Shown here piece after piece: positions 8,939 to 16,621 of a stretch of DNA of 64,000 nucleotides. The DNA lies in the NCBI RefSeq assembly GCF_029531655.1, contig NZ_JANRMI010000002.1:124001-188000 (forward strand), given 5' to 3'. The number at the start of each line of letters is the position of its first letter. Position 1 is the stretch's first letter. This stretch comes from Bdellovibrio svalbardensis (GTDB taxonomy: Bacteria > Bdellovibrionota > Bdellovibrionia > Bdellovibrionales > Bdellovibrionaceae). The position numbers and the translations under genes are program-made. The notes beneath the pieces were generated by a model. The model was given only the letters and a program-made list of their open reading frames with translations, made no database searches and had not been told where the DNA came from.

Positions 8939-10039
8939 TTAAACGTTGAAACGGAAGAACAAGATGTCTCCGTCTTTAACGACATACTCTTTACCTTCGA
9001 CGCGGTATTTACCAGCATCTTTAACAGCCTGTTCAGATTTGTAAGTAAACAAATCTTCGCAGTGGTAAGTTTCTGCTCTGATAAAGCCTTTTTCGAAATC
9101 CGTATGAATCACGCCCGCAGCCTGTGGAGCTTTTGTGTTTGCACGAATCGTCCAAGCACGAACTTCTTTTTCACCTGCAGTGAAGTAAGTTTGTAGACCC
9201 AAAAGTGTGTAAGCTTCACGAATCAAACGATTCAAACCTGGTTCTTCGGCGCCCAAAGCAGCCAGGAAATCAGCACGATCTTCCGGTGGAAGGAGAGCGA
9301 TCTCTGCTTCCATTGCAGAACAAATCAAAATCGTTTGATTGTTTTCTTCAGCAGCACGTTTTTCAACTTGCTTCGTCCAATCATTACCGCCAGCAGCGAA
9401 ATCAGCATCATTGACGTTCATAGCGTAAAGAACTGGTTTCGCAGTCAAAAGATGCATCTCTTTCATGAAGGGAGCTTCTTGGTCATCCAAGGTCACTGAA
9501 CGAGCAGGAAGACCTTTGCTCAAAGCTTCAACGGCTTTTTTGGAAACTTCGTATTCCATTTTGATTTTTTTGTCGGTTGTACTCTTCGCCATTTTTTCAG
9601 TGCGCTTCATACGTTTTTCCGCAGAATCAAGATCGGCCAACATCAACTCAGTATTGATGATTTCGATATCACGAAGTGGATCCACGCTGCCCGCAACGTG
9701 AATGATATTTGGGTCGTCGAAACAGCGAACCACGTGAACGATCGCATCAGTGGCGCGGATGTGAGAAAGGAATTGGTTCCCCAAACCTTCACCTTGCGAA
9801 GCACCTTTAACGATACCTGCGATATCCACGAATTCCATTGTTGTTGGAATCACTTTTTGAGGCTTAATGAAAGTCGTAATTTTATCCATGCGTGGATCTG
9901 GGACTGTAACCACGCCGACATTGGGATCAATCGTACAGAAAGGGTAGTTAGCGGCTTCAGCTTTTGCAGAAGTAAGCGCATTAAAAAGGGTACTTTTACC
10001 AACATTAGGAAGCCCAACAATACCAACCTGAAGTGCCAT
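8939..10039 (-). CDS. ychF: Redox-regulated ATPase YchF (Obg-like)
   Basis: A 366-residue member of the YchF/OLA1 subgroup of Obg-type P-loop proteins, which prefers ATP over GTP and associates with ribosomes. The start at 10039 (MALQVGIVGLPNVGKST) has AAGGAG upstream; the frame open to 10147 is not needed. Visible motifs are Walker A GLPNVGKST (residues 9-17), the G3-like DIAGIVKGASQGEGLGN, and the C-terminal TGS domain ending DGDILFFRFNV. The NKxD-type specificity motif is replaced by YAMNVND, as is usual in YchF. It sits downstream of pth, a widespread gene order. Confidence 0.97.
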   Translation of the reverse strand: MALQVGIVGLPNVGKSTLFNALTSAKAEAANYPFCTIDPNVGVVTVPDPRMDKITTFIKPQKVIPTTMEFVDIAGIVKGASQGEGLGNQFLSHIRATDAIVHVVRCFDDPNIIHVAGSVDPLRDIEIINTELMLADLDSAEKRMKRTEKMAKSTTDKKIKMEYEVSKKAVEALSKGLPARSVTLDDQEAPFMKEMHLLTAKPVLYAMNVNDADFAAGGNDWTKQVEKRAAEENNQTILICSAMEAEIALLPPEDRADFLAALGAEEPGLNRLIREAYTLLGLQTYFTAGEKEVRAWTIRANTKAPQAAGVIHTDFEKGFIRAETYHCEDLFTYKSEQAVKDAGKYRVEGKEYVVKDGDILFFRFNV

Positions 10040-10061
10040 AAATCCAATCTCCTTAAGGGGG

Positions 10062-10160
10062 GGAAGTTGCCTTTTTGATTTTCTCTGCGTTGCTCCTCGT
10101 CGACGTACTTGCAGTACGCCTTCCTCGTCGCGCCTTGATAAAATCAAAAAATCAACTTCC
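10062..10160. repeat. 99-bp imperfect palindrome between pth and ychF (REP/MITE-like)
   Basis: The outer arms GGAAGTTG-NN-TTTTTGATTTT-N-TC (from 10062) and their complement (ending at 10160) are near-perfect inverted repeats. The centre is the small palindrome CGTACT-TGC-AGTACG. Between them, on both sides and in the same orientation, lies TCCTCGTCG. The whole would fold into one long hairpin or cruciform. It is 22 bp upstream of the ychF start, inside the operon. Confidence 0.7.
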
Positions 10161-10229
10161 TGGGGTGTTTGAGGTTTGTTCTTACTAAGAAAAACTCAAC
10201 GCCCTTGTAACTAATTTGGGAACTCTATA

Positions 10230-10793
10230 TTAACCGTTGAATTTTGTCGAAGCTTTTTGGATGCCATCAAGAATGATGCTCTCGAGGGCGTCGCAGCCTT
10301 TATTGAGGAAATCCGGAAGAACAGTGGTCTCTTCTTTAGTGAATTTGCCCAAGACATAGTCTGCCACAGGGAAGTTTGGATTGTCAGGGCGACCAACGCC
10401 GAGTTTAAGGCGAGCATAGTCTGCGGAGCCCATCAAACCTGAGATGCTTTTGATTCCATTGTGCCCGCCGTGACCGCGGTTTTTGTGAATTTTCATTTGA
10501 TTGAAGGGCTGATCAATATCGTCATGAATAACGATCAAATGGTCGAGGGGGATTTTATAAAAGCCCATCAAAGGCTGAACAGATTCGCCAGACAGATTCA
10601 TGAAAGTTTGCGGCTTACAGAAGATGACCTGATGGCCTTTGAACTCTACTTGAGCGATTTCAGCTTTGAACTTGTTTTGCAGGCGAGGATTGCCGACACC
10701 TTGGAGGAAATAATCAACAGCCATGAAGCCGATGTTGTGACGGGTGAATTTATATTCGTTACCTGGATTGCCAAGACCGACGACTAACCACAT
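10230..10793 (-). CDS. pth: Peptidyl-tRNA hydrolase
   Basis: Pth frees tRNA from peptidyl-tRNAs dropped by ribosomes. It has 187 residues, the normal length. The N-terminus WLVVGLGNPGNEYKFTRHNIG contains the conserved Asn and the catalytic His (RHNIGF). The substrate-contact motifs KPQTFMNLSG, IHDDIDQPF and GHGGHNGIKSI are all intact. It lies in the minus-strand cluster prs-rplY-pth-ychF. A hairpin terminator and two small palindromes separate it from rplY, so it may have its own promoter or receive read-through. Confidence 0.97.
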   Translation of the reverse strand: MWLVVGLGNPGNEYKFTRHNIGFMAVDYFLQGVGNPRLQNKFKAEIAQVEFKGHQVIFCKPQTFMNLSGESVQPLMGFYKIPLDHLIVIHDDIDQPFNQMKIHKNRGHGGHNGIKSISGLMGSADYARLKLGVGRPDNPNFPVADYVLGKFTKEETTVLPDFLNKGCDALESIILDGIQKASTKFNG

Positions 10794-10804
10794 AGAACCC
10801 TCTT

Positions 10805-10834
10805 AAAAAACAAAGGCAGCTCGGGTGAGCTGCC
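10805..10834 (-). terminator. Terminator-like hairpin between rplY and pth
   Basis: GGCAGCTC pairs perfectly with GAGCTGCC around a four-base loop, followed on the minus strand by TTTGTTTTTT. It lies only 12 bp before the pth start and downstream of rplY, so it may reduce rather than abolish transcription into pth. Confidence 0.75.
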
Positions 10835-10846
10835 TTGTCTGTTTGC

Positions 10847-10896
10847 ACTCCGACTTCGTCGGAGTAGAACTGTCTGCACTCCGGCGAAGCCGGAGT
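10847..10896. repeat. Two 19-bp perfect palindromes (ACTCCGRC-family)
   Basis: ACTCCGACTTCGTCGGAGT (10847-10865) and ACTCCGGCGAAGCCGGAGT (10878-10896) sit 31 bp apart, each flanked by TGC and AGA. The arms differ at a compensating base pair, so the hairpin rather than the sequence is kept. The same palindrome recurs at 15413-15458, indicating a dispersed REP-like family. Confidence 0.85.
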
Positions 10897-10935
10897 AGAA
10901 TTCCTTTTGGGAAAAAATAATTTCCCCGTAGGAGA

Positions 10936-11616
10936 TTACTTTTTCGCAGCTGGTTTTGCAGCAGCAGGGGCTTTCGCGCCAGCAGCAGCAGCAGGAGCTT
11001 TTGCACCCGCAGCAGGAGCAGCAGCCGGAGCCGCAGCAGCTGGAGTAGCAGCAACTTCTTCGTCTTGAGCGCTAACAACCGCAATTGTCAATTCGCCACC
11101 AGAGATAACTTTAACTGTAGAAGCAACTTTCAAGTCAGAAACGTGAAGAGCATCGCCCAAAGCCAAACCAGAGATATCAGCAGTGATGAACTCAGGGATG
11201 TCTGTAGGAAGAACTTCAACCTCAACTTGACGGTTAACAACGTTCAACAAACCGCCTTCAGAAAGACCGATTGGTTTGCCTTCAAGTTTAACTTCAACCC
11301 AAACGCGAACTGCTTTTTTAAGATCCAAAGCGTAGAAGTCAACGTGTTGAGGACGGCGAGAAAGAGGGTGAACGTCTACTGATTTAACAAGTACAACGAT
11401 ACCGTTTGCGTTTTTTTCAGATGATTTCAAATTGAATAGAGCATTTTCGTAAGCACGAGTGTTGTACTTAACGATTTCTTTTTCACCAACAGTTACGTTG
11501 ATAGGTGATACTGCTCCGTAGATAACTGCAGGAACTTGACGATTTACACGAAGTTCACGGCTGTTGCCTTTACCAGTTTGACGAGGTTCAACTGTTAGGT
11601 CGATTCTGTTTTTCAT
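10936..11616 (-). CDS. rplY: 50S ribosomal protein L25, general stress protein Ctc type
   Basis: This 226-residue L25 of the long Ctc type binds 5S rRNA in the large subunit. The N-terminal L25 domain (LTVEPRQTGKGNSRELRVN, then VDFYAL) is followed by the TL5-type beta domain (VEVEVLPTDIPEFITADISG). The last 45 residues are a low-complexity Ala/Pro/Lys tail (AAPAAAPAAGAKAPAAAA and similar) of the kind seen on other ribosomal and Bdellovibrio proteins. It lies directly downstream of prs, the usual order. AAGGAAAAAAA before the ATG at 11616 serves as ribosome-binding site. Confidence 0.96.
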   Translation of the reverse strand: MKNRIDLTVEPRQTGKGNSRELRVNRQVPAVIYGAVSPINVTVGEKEIVKYNTRAYENALFNLKSSEKNANGIVVLVKSVDVHPLSRRPQHVDFYALDLKKAVRVWVEVKLEGKPIGLSEGGLLNVVNRQVEVEVLPTDIPEFITADISGLALGDALHVSDLKVASTVKVISGGELTIAVVSAQDEEVAATPAAAAPAAAPAAGAKAPAAAAGAKAPAAAKPAAKK

Positions 11617-11705
11617 ATTTTTTTCCTTCTAGTCCAATAGAAAGGGTTATTAAAATGCCACCTTGCGGGCGGCGCTATTTCTTTGCGCTCAGTGCGCTTT
11701 AAAAT

Positions 11706-12656
11706 CTAAGCATCAAACAATGAACTGACAGAATCGTTGCCGTGGATTCTCTTGATGGCTTCCGCTAAAACGGGAGCGACCGAGACCACTTCAATTTTTC
11801 CGCAATTCTTCGCAGCTTCCGATAACGGAATCGTGTCGGTCACCCATACTTTTTCGATACGGCTTTCCTTCAGACGGCTGATAGCAGGACCCGATAAAAC
11901 GGGGTGCGTTGCGACGGCGAACACCTGTTTTGCCCCATTCTTGTAAAGGCTGTCAACTGCTTGTGTAAGGGTTCCAGCGGTATCAATCATATCGTCGACG
12001 ATCACGGCCGTTTTGCCGGTCACATCCCCAATTAAATGAAGCGCTTTGGCCTCGTTCGGGCCAGATCGGCGTTTATCGATGATCGCCATCGAGGATTCAA
12101 TGCGTTTGGCAAAGGCACGGGTTCTTTCGACCCCACCTGCGTCTGGACTCACCGCGACAAACTCAGAGCCTTGGCCATAAGCCTCTCTCCAAGCGCGAGC
12201 TAAAGTCGGAATAGCGAATAAATGGTCCACGGGAACGTTAAAGAACCCCTGGATTTGGGCGGCATGCAGATCCACGCAAACGACGCGGTTGGCTCCGGCC
12301 GTGGTCAGAAGATCAGCCATCAACTTGGCAGTGATGGGGGCGCGGGGAGCCACTTTGCGATCTTGGCGAGCATAACCGTAATAAGGAATCACGGCCGTGA
12401 TCGACGCGGCAGAGGCTCTGCGAAGAGCATCCAGCATCACAAAGAGTTCCATGTAGCTTTGATTCACCGGAGGGCAGGTGCTTTGGATCACAAAGACATG
12501 CTGTCCGCGAACGCTTTCATGGACTTCAACTTGAATTTCCCCATCGGCAAAGCTGCTGACTTCACAGAAGCCCAGCTCAACTCCGGCTGCTTCAGCAACT
12601 TTTTTGGCGAGGTTTGGATTGGAATTTGCGGTAAAGATTTTTAGGCCCTTCATCAC
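11706..12656 (-). CDS. prs: Ribose-phosphate pyrophosphokinase (PRPP synthetase)
   Basis: This enzyme makes PRPP from ribose 5-phosphate and ATP for nucleotide, His and Trp synthesis. It has 316 residues, the standard length. Conserved pieces are VIQSTCPPVNQSYMEL, the flexible-loop block YARQDRKVAPRAPI, DLHAAQIQGFFNVPVDHL, and the PRPP-binding motif VIVDDMIDTAGTL. Two ATGs in a row open the gene (12656 and 12653); either fits. It heads the prs-rplY-pth-ychF cluster, which ties nucleotide supply to translation functions. Confidence 0.97.
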   Translation of the reverse strand: MMKGLKIFTANSNPNLAKKVAEAAGVELGFCEVSSFADGEIQVEVHESVRGQHVFVIQSTCPPVNQSYMELFVMLDALRRASAASITAVIPYYGYARQDRKVAPRAPITAKLMADLLTTAGANRVVCVDLHAAQIQGFFNVPVDHLFAIPTLARAWREAYGQGSEFVAVSPDAGGVERTRAFAKRIESSMAIIDKRRSGPNEAKALHLIGDVTGKTAVIVDDMIDTAGTLTQAVDSLYKNGAKQVFAVATHPVLSGPAISRLKESRIEKVWVTDTIPLSEAAKNCGKIEVVSVAPVLAEAIKRIHGNDSVSSLFDA

Positions 12657-12753
12657 TCGAGTCTCCAGAGGTTGAATATACTCCGACGTCGTCAGAGCAG
12701 GCGTTTGCAGGACACTAACAAAGGGCCCGAAAAGAGTAAAGTTCGGAAATGGA

Positions 12754-12780
12754 AAAGGCGTCCTGAGAGACGCCTTTTTA
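12754..12780 (-). terminator. Rho-independent terminator after gltS
   Basis: AAGGCGTC pairs with GACGCCTT around a six-base loop, with A and T runs on both sides, so it can work in both directions. It lies 19 bp past the gltS stop and about 100 bp upstream of the prs start. Confidence 0.85.
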
Positions 12781-12799
12781 CATGCTTTTGAGGGGCTTT

Positions 12800-13984
12800 T
12801 TAGAGGGAACTAAAATAATTCAGACAAAAGGTCACGAAGGCCGCGTTAATAAAATCGATAAAGCAGGATCCAACCAGAGGGACAACCAGATAAGCCCGCG
12901 GGGCGGGGCCATATTTCTGCCTCAACGAAGACATATTGGCCATGGCATTTGCGGTCGTTCCCATCATAAAGCCAACATAGCCCGAACTCATGACCGCCGC
13001 CTCATAATCCCGTCCTGCCATCCAGAACGCCGGGCCTAAAGCTGTGATCATAACAAGAACCACCTGCACCGCTAAGAATACCAGAATCGGCAAGGCCGCA
13101 TGTCTGAGCTCTTCCAGCTTCAATGTCATAATGGCCATGGCAATGAAGAAAGTTAAAGCGACGGAGCCGATCTCCTCAATCCAGTTGGCTTCAATCTTAA
13201 AGGTCGGTTTGAAGTCTTCGATATTGCGAATGACCGCAGCGACAATCATAGAGCCGATGTAAATAGGCAAAGTCACGCCTTGATTGTTGATCCACGCACT
13301 GAGGGCCGTGCCCACTCCCATAATCACTGCTAAAGCCAAGAAGTGCAGCAAAAGATCTTTCCCTGACCTTGCACGCAGGTTGTGATCTTCATGAGTGGCT
13401 TCGCGAGACAGGTGAGGATGGTGGAGCTTCTTTTTGTTAATGAGGTGAGTGGCTAATGGAGTGCCAACGAGACCTCCCAAAAGAATTCCTCCCATGGCTG
13501 TGGTTAAGCCAATCGCGGAGGCTCCGGAAACGCCTGCCGATTCAAAAACGGGCCCGAAAGCCAAGGCGGTGCCTGGGCCGCCCGTAAGTGAAACCGCACC
13601 CGTCAGAACGCCCATCAAAGGAGGAAGGCCCATGAGTTTGGCGACACCAATGCCCGCGAAAATTTGCAGCAGCAATCCACCGACTGACAAAATCAGAAAA
13701 AAGACAACCGCTCGTCCGCCATCTCTGAGCAATCGAAAAGATGCGGCATAACCGACAGAGGCGAAGAAGGCGATCATCAAACCTTCCTGCATGGTTTTAT
13801 CGAAGGCGATTTCAAAAATGCCATAGGTTTTAAGGACAGCCAAAGCAAAGGCCACCAAAAAACCGCCGATCACGGGCGAGGGAAGATTGTATTTATCAAT
13901 GAAATGAATTTTGCTTTTAAGAAATTTGCCGAAATAGACAACCAAGGCTGCGAATGCAATTGTTTGAATAGATGTAAGTGTCAT
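12800..13984 (-). CDS. gltS: Sodium/glutamate symporter GltS
   Basis: An inner-membrane Na+/glutamate symporter of 394 residues, as is usual. It is almost wholly hydrophobic with about ten membrane segments in two inverted halves. The glycine-rich re-entrant loops appear as GAVSLTGGPGTALAFG and, in the second half, GYVGFMMGTTANAMANM. A charged cytoplasmic loop (HHPHLSREATHEDHN) separates the halves. It stands alone between a terminator and the rdgB end. A predator living on prey amino acids would use it for glutamate import. No regulatory site was recognised. Confidence 0.93.
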   Translation of the reverse strand: MTLTSIQTIAFAALVVYFGKFLKSKIHFIDKYNLPSPVIGGFLVAFALAVLKTYGIFEIAFDKTMQEGLMIAFFASVGYAASFRLLRDGGRAVVFFLILSVGGLLLQIFAGIGVAKLMGLPPLMGVLTGAVSLTGGPGTALAFGPVFESAGVSGASAIGLTTAMGGILLGGLVGTPLATHLINKKKLHHPHLSREATHEDHNLRARSGKDLLLHFLALAVIMGVGTALSAWINNQGVTLPIYIGSMIVAAVIRNIEDFKPTFKIEANWIEEIGSVALTFFIAMAIMTLKLEELRHAALPILVFLAVQVVLVMITALGPAFWMAGRDYEAAVMSSGYVGFMMGTTANAMANMSSLRQKYGPAPRAYLVVPLVGSCFIDFINAAFVTFCLNYFSSL

Positions 13985-14052
13985 GCATTGAGCTTAAGCG
14001 AGAAGAGTTCAAAAAGAAAACTCTTCTTCCACTTAAACCCGAATTGAATTCC

Positions 14053-14646
14053 TTAAAGTGTGCGCCACTTCTCCAGAAAAGCTTTCAGAGCATTCGCGCG
14101 ATGGGAGTGCTGTGTTTTATAACCAGTGCCCAGTTCTGCCAAAGTTTGCGTTTGCCCTTCAGGAATGAACACGGGGTCATAGCCGAAGCCATGCAGGCCT
14201 GCTGGCTTGGAGGCAATCTTGCCCTTCATTTCGCCAGTGAACACCCACTCTTCACCTTCGGGAGTGTAAATCACCGTGGAAGCAACGAACTTCGCATTGC
14301 GATTTGGCATTGGGCGGAAAGACATCATCTTGATCAACTTCGCGACATTTTCGCTGTCAGAAGCTTTCGGTCCGGCATAACGTGCAGAGTGAATGCCCGG
14401 AAGATTATTTAAACCTTCCACTTCAAGACCGGAATCTTCACCCAGCACCCACACGTTATTTTTAACGGCGCGCAAAGATTTGGCTTTGATGCGTGCATTC
14501 TCCAAAAACGTTTTGCCATCCTCGGGGCGAGGAGTGAACGAAGGAATGTCTGCCTGCGAGAAGATCTTGAGATCAGCAATCTCGCTTAAAAGAATTTTAT
14601 ACTCTGTGAGTTTACCCTTATTACCAGTCGCAATCCACAAATCCAT
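14053..14646 (-). CDS. rdgB: dITP/XTP pyrophosphatase (RdgB/HAM1)
   Basis: This enzyme removes non-canonical purine triphosphates (dITP, XTP) from the nucleotide pool. It has 197 residues, the normal length. The N-terminus WIATGNKGKLTEYK is the nucleotide-binding motif. EDSGLEVEGLNNLPGIHSARYAG carries the catalytic acidic residues, and GFGYDPVFIPEG and SHRANALKAF complete the family signature. It begins 13 bp downstream of rph, a common bacterial pair, and is probably cotranscribed with it. Confidence 0.96.
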   Translation of the reverse strand: MDLWIATGNKGKLTEYKILLSEIADLKIFSQADIPSFTPRPEDGKTFLENARIKAKSLRAVKNNVWVLGEDSGLEVEGLNNLPGIHSARYAGPKASDSENVAKLIKMMSFRPMPNRNAKFVASTVIYTPEGEEWVFTGEMKGKIASKPAGLHGFGYDPVFIPEGQTQTLAELGTGYKTQHSHRANALKAFLEKWRTL

Positions 14647-14659
14647 TTTTAGTTCCTAA

Positions 14660-15391
14660 CTACTTGCCGGCGATTCTGTAGATTTCGCCCATTACTGCTG
14701 CTTGGTGGATGAAGAGTTCGCGGCAACCTTTGTCTGCGACTTCCATCATTTTGAAAAGTTGATCGCGTGTGAAAGGTGTGTGCTCTGCTGTGCCTTGCAC
14801 TTCGACGAAAGCTCCTTTGTCGGTCATAACAAAATTCATGTCGGTGCCGATGGAAGAATCTTCTTCGTAGTTCAAATCCAGAAAGATGTTGTCGTTATGA
14901 AGACCCACGCTGATCGCAGAAACGTAATTGATCAAAGGCATGGTTTTGATTTCGCTCACGGCATGGAGCTTCTTCAGTGCCAGAGCCAATGCGACGAAGC
15001 CACCAGTTACAGAAGCCGTGCGAGTGCCGCCGTCAGCGTTGAGCACGTCACAGTCGATGATGATTTGTTTTTCGCCGAGTTGTTTTAAATCAACTGCTGC
15101 GCGAAGGGAGCGGCCAATCAAACGGGAGATTTCTTGGGTGCGTCCGCTGTTCAATGATTTTTCGCGTTTGTTACGAGTGTGCGTGGAGCGGGGAAGCATG
15201 CCGTATTCTGCAGTCACCCAGCCAGCGCCAGTTCCTGCCAACCATTGAGGGGCTTTGCTTTCGTAAGATGCTGTGCAAAGAACTTTGGTTTTTCCGAACT
15301 CAACCAGTGCTGAACCTTCAGCGTATTCAGAAACATTAGGGGTGATTTTGACGTTACGAAGTTGATCGAAAAGACGGCCGTCTGCGCGCAT
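14660..15391 (-). CDS. rph: Ribonuclease PH
   Basis: A phosphorolytic 3'-5' exoribonuclease that trims tRNA 3' ends. It has 243 residues. The start MRADGRLFDQLRNVKI matches the family (usual form: R-x-DGR). Further conserved blocks are EYGMLPRSTHTR, GRSLRAAVDLKQLGE, DCDVLNADGGTRTASVTGG (phosphate and catalytic region) and EVQGTAEHTPFTRDQL. It is first in a two-gene unit with rdgB. A pair of ACTCCGGCGAAGCCGGAGT palindromes lies in its immediate upstream region, which may affect expression. Confidence 0.97.
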   Translation of the reverse strand: MRADGRLFDQLRNVKITPNVSEYAEGSALVEFGKTKVLCTASYESKAPQWLAGTGAGWVTAEYGMLPRSTHTRNKREKSLNSGRTQEISRLIGRSLRAAVDLKQLGEKQIIIDCDVLNADGGTRTASVTGGFVALALALKKLHAVSEIKTMPLINYVSAISVGLHNDNIFLDLNYEEDSSIGTDMNFVMTDKGAFVEVQGTAEHTPFTRDQLFKMMEVADKGCRELFIHQAAVMGEIYRIAGK

Positions 15392-15412
15392 GGGAGCTCC
15401 TTTACTTTGCCT

Positions 15413-15458
15413 ACTCCGGCGAAGCCGGAGTGTAGATCAGCCCCGGCGAAGCCGGAGT
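15413..15458. repeat. Two palindromes of the ACTCCGGC family upstream of rph
   Basis: ACTCCGGCGAAGCCGGAGT (15413-15431) is identical to the copy at 10878-10896, and a slightly shorter second copy (CCCCGGCGAAGCCGGAGT) ends at 15458. They lie between the amidase gene end and the rph start, 22 bp before the rph ATG. Confidence 0.85.
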
Positions 15459-15477
15459 GCACACCAGTTGTGAGCCC

Positions 15478-16266
15478 CTAATTTAGAGTCTTGGCCTCAG
15501 CCTTGTCCACCTTTTCTTTGTAGGACACGAGGGCGGTGTAGATTTTTTGAGCAAGATCTGACTGATAGTCTGCCGAAGTGAGGCGCTTTGCTTCGCGAGG
15601 GTTTGTGAGGAATCCTACTTCAATGAGGACAGAAGGCATGGAGGTTTTTGAAATCACATAAAACGGGGCTTGCTTAATGGTAGCTTGCGAAGACCTCACA
15701 TCATTTTCCCAGGTTTGCGTCAAAGTTTGCGTAAGGCGCAGACTGGAGGTGATGCGATTTTGACGACGGAGGTCCTCCACGATGGCCGCGACGTCACCTT
15801 TTTTGGAAAGATCATTGCTGGTGTCATCTGTTGCATGCATGGAATTTAAGACGGCCTGGTTTTCCTGACTGGCGAGGAAAAGACTTTCTTCGTCAGGGGG
15901 TAAGTTGTTCTGAAAGAAAAACTCGACACCTTTGGCTCTTTGATCGGAAGCCGCGTTGGCGTGCAAGCTCACGAACAAATCAGCCTTGGATCCTTCCGCA
16001 AGTTTCACTCGATCGGGGAGGCTGATATTGCGGTCCGCCGCACGGGTCATGGTGACTTTGAATTTTTCATTTTTCTCAAGCAGCGCTTTGAGTTTGTTGG
16101 CGACCTTTAATACCAGATCTGCCTCTTTGATATTGCTATGAACAGCGCCTGTGTCAGTGCCGCCATGGCCGGGATCTATGACGATATGAAAGGCCGATGC
16201 AGGTCCAGCCCACAAGCCTGATATCGCGATGGCGGCAATAAGCTGTCTCAAATTGAGAATATTCAT
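15478..16266 (-). CDS. Exported N-acetylmuramoyl-L-alanine amidase (Amidase_3, AmiC type)
   Basis: A zinc amidase that cuts the MurNAc to L-Ala bond of peptidoglycan. It has 262 residues with a signal peptide (cleavage after GPASA). The zinc site is complete: His in VIDPGHGGTDTGA, Glu in KEADLVLKVA, and His in FVSLHANAA. The catalytic Glu is in VLIEVGFLTN. An insertion around residues 150-185 contains the region that blocks the active site in division amidases regulated by EnvC/NlpD-like partners; whether it does so here is inference. There is no AMIN localisation domain, so it is a short form. It could act in septation or on prey wall. Confidence 0.92.
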   Translation of the reverse strand: MNILNLRQLIAAIAISGLWAGPASAFHIVIDPGHGGTDTGAVHSNIKEADLVLKVANKLKALLEKNEKFKVTMTRAADRNISLPDRVKLAEGSKADLFVSLHANAASDQRAKGVEFFFQNNLPPDEESLFLASQENQAVLNSMHATDDTSNDLSKKGDVAAIVEDLRRQNRITSSLRLTQTLTQTWENDVRSSQATIKQAPFYVISKTSMPSVLIEVGFLTNPREAKRLTSADYQSDLAQKIYTALVSYKEKVDKAEAKTLN

Positions 16267-16501
16267 TTATGTAGAGTAGAAATTTACAAGGCTTCCTGTC
16301 GAGTCCAGCTTCTTGAAATCACTCAATATGTGCCCGCTAAAAGAGCAGGAGCTGTGAGATTGCGAAGTTCAAAGCACAAATTGCCAGCGCCAATTGTCGG
16401 TTTTCGTCTAAATCCTCGACAGAGGTTTTGCTTTCCCTGTGAGTTGTTTTGGATTTGACGAACATTTGGTCTTGGCACCTCCGTTGCTTTATAGACTGGT
16501 A

Positions 16502-16535
16502 CCCCCCCCATGGCGGCCAGGAGATCCCCCCCCCC
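16502..16535. repeat. Poly-C tracts (C8 and C10) upstream of the coiled-coil gene
   Basis: The 355-bp gap 16267-16621 holds a run of eight Cs (16502-16509) and a run of ten Cs (16526-16535), followed by nine Ts ending about 64 bp before the ATG at 16622. Such homopolymers are prone to slipped-strand length change. No further gene was seen in the gap. Confidence 0.8.
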
Positions 16536-16621
16536 AATCCTGGTCGTCTTTTTTTTTGCCCAAACATCCGATATTCTATTGCTTGTTAACATCGACCGGG
16601 AACACCAATAGGAGACATTCA

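Noticed and set aside
13997-14025. Terminator downstream of rdgB
   Set aside because: GAAGAGTT/AACTCTTC can pair, but there is no T-run on the minus strand and the AT-rich stem is weak.
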